Shown in pieces: positions 1 through 4,563 of a stretch of DNA of 8,858 bases. The DNA comes from Collinsella aerofaciens. Lineage in GTDB: Bacteria > Actinomycetota > Coriobacteriia > Coriobacteriales > Coriobacteriaceae. Within the stretch, counting starts at the first letter, position 1; each line of letters starts with the position of its first letter. Location of the stretch: positions 1 to 8,858 of the forward strand of contig JAJWXI010000067.1 in the NCBI GenBank assembly GCA_021641225.1. The letters run 5' to 3'. A program made the translations under genes and the position numbers. The notes under the pieces were generated by a model, which was not told where the DNA came from, searched no databases, and was given only the letters and a program-made list of their open reading frames with translations.

Positions 1-579
1 CTGGCGTTGCCGGGTCTTGCCATCGAGCGCCTTCACGGCCGCATGCCGGCGGGGGAGAAGGACCAGGTTATCGATGCCTTCAAGCGTGGCGAGATCGACG
101 TTCTCGTCTCGACTACGGTGGTTGAGGTGGGCGTCGACGTGCCTAACGCCACCGTCATGGTCATCGAGAACGGGGAGCGCTTTGGTTTGGCTGCTCTGCA
201 CCAGCTGCGCGGTCGCGTGGGCCGTGGCAGCGTGTCGGGCACCTGCCTGGTCATGACGCACTCCAAGGGCAACGGCGGCGCTTCGGCAGCACAAGATCGC
301 CTGCAATCGCTCGAGAAGACCTCGGATGGCTTTACGCTCGCCCAGATGGACCTGCGTCTGCGCCACGAGGGCGAAATCCTGGGGTACCGCCAGCATGGCG
401 GAGTGACCCTGCGCTTTGTCGACCTGGATGCCGACGAGGAGCTGATCGAGTGGGCCCATTTGGACGCGGTCGAGCTCTTGCGGTATGCTTGCAACCTTGA
501 CTCCGTGGCGACGCGCCCCCTGCGCGATGCGGTCGCCATGCGATATCGACACATTTTTAAGGAGGTCAGCGGAGGATGA
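1..579 (+). CDS. recG: ATP-dependent DNA helicase RecG, C-terminal part (5' end outside window)
   Basis: This is the last 192 codons of RecG, a superfamily 2 helicase that regresses stalled replication forks and branch-migrates Holliday junctions. The visible part is the end of the second helicase domain and the RecG C-terminal domain. The motif V region STTVVEVGVDVP (about 109-144) is followed by NGERFGLAALHQLRGRVGRG, which ends in the motif VI arginine finger segment (202-228). The C-terminal signature region reads DLRLRHEGEILGYRQHG (about 349-399). Many RecG proteins have R-G-P-G-E at this point; the H-E-G-E form is closer to actinobacterial versions. Mfd shares the helicase motifs, but this C-terminal block points to RecG. 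The stop TGA overlaps the rsmD start in an ATGA arrangement, so rsmD is probably translationally coupled. The start and the N-terminal wedge domain lie upstream of the window. Confidence 0.95.
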   Translation: MALPGLAIERLHGRMPAGEKDQVIDAFKRGEIDVLVSTTVVEVGVDVPNATVMVIENGERFGLAALHQLRGRVGRGSVSGTCLVMTHSKGNGGASAAQDRLQSLEKTSDGFTLAQMDLRLRHEGEILGYRQHGGVTLRFVDLDADEELIEWAHLDAVELLRYACNLDSVATRPLRDAVAMRYRHIFKEVSGG

Positions 580-1232
580 GAATCATCGGCGGCGAATGGC
601 GCGGTCGTAAGATCGAGGAGCCCCGTGGTCGCGATGTCACCCGCCCCACGACCGATCGCGTGCGCGAGGCATGCGCATCTATGGTCATGTCGGCATTTGA
701 CTTCGATCTGGACGAGGTCCGCGTGCTGGACGCCTTTGGCGGCTCCGGCGCTTTGGGTATCGAGATGCTCTCACGTGGTGCCCGCTCGCTCACGACGTTC
801 GAGATCGATCGGAATGCCGCGCGGCTCATTACCAAGAATATCGAGTCGCTCTGCCGTGACCGTGCGCGTTGGCGCGTGATAACGGGCGACATGCTGGCGA
901 GTGCCTCGCGTGGTCGTGTGCCGGGCGGCCCGTTTGATCTGATCCTGCTTGACCCGCCCTATGCTTTTGGTGCCGAGCCGGTCGAGGAACTGCTGCAGAA
1001 CCTGGCTCAGCAGGGTCTGCTTGCACCTGGCGCTTATGCCCTGTTTGAGCATGCCGCCGCCGATGCGGGCGCGCATCCGGCAGGCTTTGAGATCGTGCGC
1101 GAGAAGCGCTACGGCATTACCTCGGTCGACCTGCTTCGTTGGGTCGGCGATGACGATGGTGAGGAAGATTGCGCTGGCACCGATGCTCACAACAACGATG
1201 CCACGACGTTTCAGGAGGACGCCTATGAATGA
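576..1232 (+). CDS. rsmD: 16S rRNA (guanine966-N2)-methyltransferase RsmD
   Basis: This 218-residue protein is an S-adenosylmethionine-dependent methyltransferase of the RsmD family; the E. coli member makes m2G966 in 16S rRNA of the small subunit. The N-terminus MRIIGGEWRGRKIEEP followed by RPTTDRVREA (residues 23-32) is the family's RNA-binding start. The SAM-binding motif I is DAFGGSGALGIE (52-63), and the catalytic motif IV is DPPY (126-129). The ATG at 576 overlaps the recG stop and has GGAGG at 571-575 directly before it, with another GGAGG further upstream, so initiation probably depends on coupling to recG translation. The last roughly 25 residues form an acidic, polar tail not expected to be part of the methyltransferase fold. 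The DNA for that tail also carries the coaD ribosome binding site, and the two genes overlap by 8 bases. Confidence 0.95.
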   Translation: MRIIGGEWRGRKIEEPRGRDVTRPTTDRVREACASMVMSAFDFDLDEVRVLDAFGGSGALGIEMLSRGARSLTTFEIDRNAARLITKNIESLCRDRARWRVITGDMLASASRGRVPGGPFDLILLDPPYAFGAEPVEELLQNLAQQGLLAPGAYALFEHAAADAGAHPAGFEIVREKRYGITSVDLLRWVGDDDGEEDCAGTDAHNNDATTFQEDAYE

Positions 1233-1722
1233 CACCATCAACCGCGTGATCGTCCCGGGCACCTTCGATCCCATCACGTTTGGCCATATCGACGTCATCC
1301 GCCGCGCCCGCCGCATCTTTCCCAGCGTGATCGTCGCTGTTGCCGAGTCGCAGGGTAAAAACGGTGTGGGTACCACGTTTATGCTCGATGAGCGCGTGGC
1401 GCTGGCCCGCGAGGCGCTTGGTGATATCGACGGCGTCGAGGTCCTGCCCTTTACCGGCCTCTTGGTCGACTTCGCTCGCGAGCAGGGGGCGGGGGCCGTG
1501 GTCAAGGGCCTGCGCGCCATGACCGACTTTGAGTACGAGCTGCAGCAGGCAGATCTCAACTATCGCTTGGATAACGAGCTGGAGTCCATCTTTGTCATGA
1601 GTGCGCCGCAGTACGGCTATATCTCGAGCTCGGTCGTTCGCCAGATCGCCTCGCTCGGCAGCGATGTATCGACGTTTGTCCCGCCCAACGTGGTCGAAGC
1701 GCTCAGACATCGCTTTTCGTGA
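1225..1722 (+). CDS. coaD: Phosphopantetheine adenylyltransferase CoaD
   Basis: This 165-residue cytosolic nucleotidyltransferase joins ATP and 4'-phosphopantetheine into dephospho-coenzyme A, the penultimate step of CoA synthesis. PGTFDPITFGHIDVI (11-25) contains the T/HxGH nucleotide-binding motif, with Thr13 and His21 matching Thr10 and His18 of E. coli. Lys45 matches E. coli Lys42. VKGLRAMTDFEYELQ has Lys where E. coli has Arg88, a change I also recall from mycobacterial CoaD. YGYISSSVVRQ is the C-terminal ATP-binding serine motif. Between Lys45 and FMLDERV there are about three more residues than in E. coli. I chose the ATG at 1225 because AGGAGG (1213-1218) sits six bases upstream and the family N-terminus begins right after it. 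The frame is open further upstream, but that part is antisense-free shadow coding within rsmD. It overlaps rsmD by 8 bases and is followed by a 68-base gap. Confidence 0.97.
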   Translation: MNDTINRVIVPGTFDPITFGHIDVIRRARRIFPSVIVAVAESQGKNGVGTTFMLDERVALAREALGDIDGVEVLPFTGLLVDFAREQGAGAVVKGLRAMTDFEYELQQADLNYRLDNELESIFVMSAPQYGYISSSVVRQIASLGSDVSTFVPPNVVEALRHRFS

Positions 1723-1746
1723 CGTTTCTTATTGCCTGGTGGCATG

Positions 1747-1755
1747 TGGTAAACT
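1747..1755 (+). promoter_or_regulatory. Candidate extended -10 promoter for the DivIVA-like/DUF177 gene pair
   Basis: TGGTAAACT has the extended -10 form TG-N-TANNNT and lies in the only sizeable gap between coaD and the next gene. Transcription would start near 1762, giving a leader of about 30 bases. No convincing -35 hexamer is visible at 16-18 bases. The best candidate, TTCTTA at 1726-1731, is weak, as is common for extended -10 promoters. A short inverted repeat, GGTAA (1748-1752) with TTACC (1770-1774), overlaps it. Similar GG-TA hexamers occur before rpmF, plsX and acpP. Confidence 0.45.
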
Positions 1756-1790
1756 AACACGATGATATGTTACCTATGAAAGGAGACCGG

Positions 1791-2288
1791 ATGCCGGGCG
1801 AGAATTTTCCTGGCGATAGGATCGTCAGCTTGGTCGATGAGCTCGAAGGGCTGATCGAGGAAGCCAAGCCGCCTTTCGGCAAGAACGCTCAGTTCAAGGT
1901 CATCGACGCCGACGTGTTCTTCAACATCCTCGACGAGATCCGCATGAGCTATCCCGAGGAGTGGCAGAAGTCCCGCCGTATCCTTAAGGAGCGCGAGGAG
2001 CTTATGGCTTCCGCCGCCGCTCAGGCCGATTCCATCATCGCCGACGCTCAGCAGCAGGCCCTCACCATTGCTGGTGAGCAGGAGATCGTCCGCTTAGCAC
2101 AGCAGCAGGCCGACGACATCCGCGATCGTGCCCAGCAGTACGAGCGCGAGACGCGTTATGCTGCCGAGGACTACGCGGAGCAGGTCTTTACGCACCTGGA
2201 GGAGAACCTCAAGAGCCTGACCGGAACCGTTACCCGTTGCCGTCAGCAGCTCAACGAGGGTGCCGCCCAACAGAATGGTCAGTGGTAA
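1791..2288 (+). CDS. DivIVA-like coiled-coil protein, probable SepIVA-type cell envelope/division factor
   Basis: This is a 165-residue cytoplasmic protein with no signal peptide or membrane segment. A short N-terminal region (VSLVDELEGLIEEA, 12-25) and a conserved block FKVIDADVFFNILDEIRMSYPEEW (about 35-58) precede a long Ala/Gln/Glu-rich helix (about 60-130) that looks like a coiled coil. A C-terminal segment around YAEQVFTHLEENLKSL (128-143) ends in an RQQL motif. The layout resembles DivIVA-family proteins, and in particular mycobacterial SepIVA, which lies in the same place between coaD and DUF177. From that I infer a role in septum or cell-envelope organisation. Such proteins are often mislabelled as ATP synthase or V-type ATPase subunits because of the coiled coil. 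The ATG at 1791 is preferred over 1767 and 1776 because AGGAG (1781-1785) precedes it by five bases. The gene ends in a TAATG overlap with the DUF177 gene, so the pair is probably co-translated. Confidence 0.75.
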   Translation: MPGENFPGDRIVSLVDELEGLIEEAKPPFGKNAQFKVIDADVFFNILDEIRMSYPEEWQKSRRILKEREELMASAAAQADSIIADAQQQALTIAGEQEIVRLAQQQADDIRDRAQQYERETRYAAEDYAEQVFTHLEENLKSLTGTVTRCRQQLNEGAAQQNGQW

Positions 2289-2842
2289 TGGCTGAGTTCC
2301 CGAGCGTTACCGTCGATCTTTCCGAGCAGCTTGAGTTTCCTGGTGATTCGTATCCGCTGACCGGTAAGGTCGATGTCGCCACCTACATGGTGGGCGAGAA
2401 GGAGTACCAGCTACAGGACGGCATCGACTACGACGTTGTCTTTACCAATGCCGGTACCGGTGTCTTGCTTACGGGCATGGTCCGCGCGCACGCCACCGGC
2501 GAGTGCGACCGTTGCCTGGAGCCCGCCTCGTTTGATATCGCCGGCGAGATCGAGGAGTTCTACCTCTTTGAGGAGCCCGAGGATCCCGAGGCCTACGAGG
2601 ACGGCTACGAGCTCCTGGGTGAGGACCGCATCGTCGATCTGGGTGAGCCCATCAATGACGCGGTCGTTATGGAGACGCCGTTTGTGGTGCTCTGCAAGCC
2701 CGATTGCCGCGGTCTGTGTCCCACTTGCGGTTGCAATCTCAACGTCGAGCAATGCGATTGCGCCGCCCAGGCAGAGGCGGAATGGGCCGCTGCCACGGAA
2801 AATCCATTTGCAGCATTGAAGAATCTCAAGCTCGATGAGTAA
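2288..2842 (+). CDS. yceD: DUF177 (YceD family) cysteine-rich protein linked to ribosome biogenesis
   Basis: This is a 184-residue acidic protein of the DUF177/YceD family, whose genes almost always stand directly before rpmF. The family pattern is clear: GECDRCLEP (71-79) with Cys73 and Cys76, an acidic middle (about 88-120), then VVLCKPDCRGLCPTCGCNLN with Cys136, 140, 144, 147 and 149, and a final CDC at 156-158. The paired cysteines suggest metal (zinc) binding. No enzymatic activity is established. Plant chloroplast relatives have been tied to 23S rRNA accumulation, and the constant link to L32 fits a role in large-subunit assembly. The ATG at 2288 shares one base with the upstream stop (TAATG). 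A GTG at 2282 is a possible alternative start. No strong ribosome binding site is visible, so translation is probably coupled to the upstream gene. Confidence 0.9.
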   Translation: MAEFPSVTVDLSEQLEFPGDSYPLTGKVDVATYMVGEKEYQLQDGIDYDVVFTNAGTGVLLTGMVRAHATGECDRCLEPASFDIAGEIEEFYLFEEPEDPEAYEDGYELLGEDRIVDLGEPINDAVVMETPFVVLCKPDCRGLCPTCGCNLNVEQCDCAAQAEAEWAAATENPFAALKNLKLDE

Positions 2843-2847
2843 AACTG

Positions 2848-2856
2848 TGGTAGTAT
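2848..2856 (+). promoter_or_regulatory. Candidate extended -10 promoter for rpmF
   Basis: TGGTAGTAT is a very good extended -10 element (TG-N-TANNNT), six bases after the DUF177 stop codon. It would start transcripts near 2863, leaving a leader of about 44 bases before rpmF. No clear -35 hexamer is present at standard spacing, because that interval is still DUF177 coding sequence. The preceding bases (CTGTGGTA) closely match those before the DivIVA-like gene (CATGTGGTA), which supports a shared promoter type. It would give the ribosomal protein a supply independent of upstream genes. Confidence 0.5.
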
Positions 2857-2906
2857 CGCTACTTGCGCGTAATCGCCACACTGGATAGTTCATAAGGAAG
2901 GTCACT

Positions 2907-3086
2907 ATGCCCGTACCTAAACAAAAGCAGGGTCGTATCCGCACTCACACCCGTCGTTCCGCCAACATGAAGATCTCGGCTGCGGCTCAGTCCACGTGCC
3001 CCCGTTGCGGCGCTGTCAAGCTTCCGCACCACGTGTGCCCCAGCTGCGGTTTCTACAAGGACCGCGAGGTTATCGTTACCGAGTAA
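2907..3086 (+). CDS. rpmF: 50S ribosomal protein L32, zinc-binding (four-cysteine) form
   Basis: This 59-residue basic protein is bL32 of the large ribosomal subunit. The N-terminus MPVPKQKQGRIRTHTRRS is the family hallmark, and the C-terminal half holds a zinc ribbon, CPRC (31-34) and CPSC (44-47), so this is the zinc-dependent rather than the cysteine-free version. The AAGGA at 2894-2898 is eight bases before the ATG. The gene lies 64 bases after DUF177 and 87 bases before plsX, the usual yceD-rpmF-plsX order. Its last codons form one arm of an inverted repeat that reaches into a putative promoter (3071-3091), and a terminator-like hairpin follows 40 bases after the stop. Confidence 0.98.
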   Translation: MPVPKQKQGRIRTHTRRSANMKISAAAQSTCPRCGAVKLPHHVCPSCGFYKDREVIVTE

Positions 3087-3091
3087 CGGTA
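3071..3091 (+). repeat. Inverted repeat spanning the rpmF stop codon and the next -10 candidate
   Basis: CGTTAC (3074-3079) and GTAACG (3083-3088) are perfect complements around a CGA loop. The pairing extends to nine base pairs (3071-3079 with 3083-3091) if one G-U pair is allowed. It covers the final rpmF codons and the first bases of the putative TATACT element. It could be an operator, an mRNA 3' end structure or chance, since one arm is constrained by coding. Confidence 0.4.
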
Positions 3092-3095
3092 TACT
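3087..3095 (+). promoter_or_regulatory. Candidate -10 element upstream of plsX
   Basis: CGGTATACT contains TATACT, a close match to the consensus -10 hexamer, directly after the rpmF stop. It lacks the TG extension and has no good -35 at 16-18 bases. A transcript starting near 3102 would contain the hairpin at 3127-3156 in its leader. This is the best promoter candidate between rpmF and plsX, but the evidence is only the hexamer and its position. Confidence 0.35.
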
Positions 3096-3126
3096 CTGGA
3101 TGCGATGCCGTTCCAAATGGAACCAC

Positions 3127-3156
3127 AATGGCCGGCTCAATGAGTCGGCCATTTTT
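3127..3156 (+). terminator. Intrinsic terminator-like hairpin between rpmF and the plsX ribosome binding site
   Basis: Bases 3127-3138 pair with 3142-3153 over 12 positions, including one G-U pair, closing a three-base AAT loop. The core is AATGGCCG with CGGCCATT. Five consecutive T residues (3152-3156) follow. This is a textbook Rho-independent terminator. It ends only four bases before the plsX ribosome binding site AAGGAG (3161-3166), so it acts either as the end of the rpmF transcript or as an attenuator in the plsX leader. A smaller hairpin, GTTCC (3110-3114) with GGAAC (3119-3123), precedes it. Confidence 0.8.
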
Positions 3157-3173
3157 GTATAAGGAGCATGTAT

Positions 3174-4193
3174 ATGAGTAACGTTCGCGTTTGTGTAGAC
3201 GTTGTGGGCGGAGACGAGAAACCTCAGGTTGTTCTCGATGGTATCGAGGCTGCGCTTGCCGCCGATCCCGATATCGAGGTCTTGGCAGCTGGCCCCTCTG
3301 AAATCGTCAATCCCTTTGCTGCTTCCCATGCACGTGTTGAGGCCCTTGAGGCACCCGACGTTATCGCCATGGATGACGATCCCATTCGCGCCGTGATGAC
3401 CAAGCGCAAGTCGTCGATCGTGCTGTCGTGCCGCGCCATCAAGAAGGGCAATGCGGACGCGTTCTTCTCCGCCGGCTCGACCGGTGCCATGACAGCTGCC
3501 GCGACCGCCTACGTCACACCGTTTAGGTATCAAGCCGAAGGCAAGAAGCAGCCGGTGCGTCCCTGTCTGACCAATGCACTGCCCAATCGCGCCGGCGGTC
3601 TGACGGTGCTGTGCGATATGGGCGCCAACCCCGATGTCGAGGTCGACGACATGGTGCGTTTTGCCCAGATGGGTAGCGCCTATGCCCGCGTTGTCCTGGG
3701 CATCGAGCATCCTCGCGTGGGCCTGCTTGCCAATGGCACCGAGGATGAGAAGGGTTCCAACTTTACCAAGGCCTGCTTCCCGGCCATGAAAGCCGCTGTT
3801 CCGGGCTTTGTGGGCAACTGCGAGGGCACCGATCTTACGTCGGGCAATTTTGACGTCGTGGTCGCCGACGGCATGTCAGGCAATATTGCGCTCAAGGCCA
3901 CCGAGGGCGCTGCCAAGTTTTTGCTTCAGGAGCTCAAGGGCGCCTTTATGGCCTCGCTCGGCACCAAGATCGCCGCGCTGCTCATCAAAAAGCAGATGCG
4001 CGAGATTAAGGCCAAGCTCTCTGGTGATGCCAAGGGCGGCGCGATTCTTTTGGGCCTGCGTGGCGTGGTCCTAATCGGCCATGGCGCCACCTCGGTCGAG
4101 GCTGTTAAAAACGGTACGCTCGCGGCGGCCGAAGCCGTGCGCGCGGGGCTGGTCGAGAACGTCGCCAACTCCATGGACGGCATCGTTTTGTAA
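3174..4193 (+). CDS. plsX: Phosphate acyltransferase PlsX
   Basis: This 339-residue protein is PlsX, a peripheral membrane enzyme that converts acyl-ACP and phosphate to acyl-phosphate, the substrate of PlsY in the first step of phosphatidic acid synthesis. Family signatures run through the whole length: VDVVGGDEKP (8-17, canonical VDAMGGD), SAGSTGAM (99-106, canonical SAGNTGA), LTVLCDMGAN (143-152), LLANGTEDEKGSNFTK (184-199), FVGNCEGTDL (212-221), DVVVADGMSGNIALKATEG (227-245), and LLGLRGVVLIGHG (292-304). Length is normal for the family. The ATG at 3174 is preferred over the one at 3168 because AAGGAG (3161-3166) is seven bases upstream of 3174 but only one base from 3168. Its acyl donor carrier, AcpP, is encoded next. 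Both genes have a terminator-like hairpin in front of them. Confidence 0.97.
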   Translation: MSNVRVCVDVVGGDEKPQVVLDGIEAALAADPDIEVLAAGPSEIVNPFAASHARVEALEAPDVIAMDDDPIRAVMTKRKSSIVLSCRAIKKGNADAFFSAGSTGAMTAAATAYVTPFRYQAEGKKQPVRPCLTNALPNRAGGLTVLCDMGANPDVEVDDMVRFAQMGSAYARVVLGIEHPRVGLLANGTEDEKGSNFTKACFPAMKAAVPGFVGNCEGTDLTSGNFDVVVADGMSGNIALKATEGAAKFLLQELKGAFMASLGTKIAALLIKKQMREIKAKLSGDAKGGAILLGLRGVVLIGHGATSVEAVKNGTLAAAEAVRAGLVENVANSMDGIVL

Positions 4194-4237
4194 GAGCGAG
4201 TTAGAGCGCTGTTATGTGCCTCGCGGCCTGCTTCGTG

Positions 4238-4246
4238 GGGTAGAAT
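4238..4246 (+). promoter_or_regulatory. Candidate -10 promoter element upstream of acpP
   Basis: GGGTAGAAT carries TAGAAT, one base from the consensus TATAAT, preceded by a GTGGG run similar to the GTGG before the two upstream promoter candidates. No strong -35 is visible at 16-18 bases (GCCTCG at 4218-4223 is the 17-base option). Transcription would start near 4253, only about eight bases before the 20-base palindrome. The gap between plsX and acpP (4194-4317) otherwise contains no coding sequence I can support. Confidence 0.45.
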
Positions 4247-4259
4247 CAGAACCGTGTCT

Positions 4260-4288
4260 TGGTACCGCCCGGGCGGTACCATTCTTTT
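4260..4288 (+). terminator. Perfect 20-base palindrome with T-run before acpP (terminator-like or operator)
   Basis: Bases 4261-4280 read GGTACCGCCCGGGCGGTACC, a perfect inverted repeat with no spacer, extended by one more pair (4260 T with 4281 A). As RNA it would fold into a GC-rich stem of about nine pairs with a tetraloop, followed by TTCTTTT (4282-4288), the layout of an intrinsic terminator. As DNA it is symmetric and could bind a dimeric regulator. It lies between the acpP promoter candidate and the acpP ribosome binding site, so it is either the plsX terminator placed late or an attenuator in the acpP leader. Confidence 0.7.
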
Positions 4289-4317
4289 GGTATTCATGCA
4301 CTATGAGAGGAAGCGCT

Positions 4318-4560
4318 ATGGACCGCTCCGAAATCTTCGACAAGATCGCCGAGGTCGCTGCTGACGTTCTGGGCGTCGATGTTGCCGAAATTAGCGATGA
4401 GACCACCTTTGACGACCTCGATGCCAACTCGCTCGAGCGCCTGCAGCTGGTTACGGCCATCGAGGACGAGTTCAATCTCGAGATCGATGATGAGACCTTG
4501 CTCTCGCTCAACTCTGTCGCCGACACCGTCGACGCGATCGAAAACGCCAGGGAGGCTTAG
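4318..4560 (+). CDS. acpP: Acyl carrier protein
   Basis: This is an 80-residue acidic, four-helix carrier protein that shuttles growing acyl chains through type II fatty acid synthesis and hands them to PlsX. The prosthetic-group serine is Ser38 in DLDANSLERLQL (33-44). The usual motif is D-S-L, so the Asp before the serine is Asn37 here. The second recognition helix otherwise keeps its acidic character (Glu40, Glu49, Asp50, Glu51), with Gln43 where E. coli has Glu41. The start ATG has GAGG (4307-4310) seven bases upstream, and the frame extends further upstream only as non-coding sequence. Gene context (plsX-acpP-rnc) is typical of the primary fatty acid ACP, although the altered motif leaves some room for a specialised carrier. 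A rnc start follows three bases after the stop. Confidence 0.93.
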   Translation: MDRSEIFDKIAEVAADVLGVDVAEISDETTFDDLDANSLERLQLVTAIEDEFNLEIDDETLLSLNSVADTVDAIENAREA

Positions 4561-4563
4561 GTC

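Noticed and set aside
949..1224. Upstream in-frame extension of coaD giving a 257-residue protein
   Set aside because: The extra 92 residues overlap the rsmD catalytic region in another frame and look like shadow coding. CoaD family length and AGGAGG at 1213-1218 fix the start at 1225.
1732..1755. TTGCCT (1732-1737) as the -35 partner of TAAACT (1750-1755)
   Set aside because: The spacer would be 12 bases, too short for a normal sigma-70-type promoter. The extended -10 reading is more plausible.
2859..3710. Open minus-strand frame of 283 codons across rpmF and the 5' part of plsX
   Set aside because: It is antisense to two clear family proteins and to a terminator-like hairpin, with no recognisable product. 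It is a shadow of GC-rich coding sequence.
4254..4290. T-box riboswitch, suggested by the GGTACCGC/GCGGTACC stem with a T-run
   Set aside because: T-box leaders are well over 100 bases upstream of the terminator, with a specifier stem and a conserved T-box bulge sequence. Only about eight bases separate the predicted start from the palindrome, and acpP is not an expected target.
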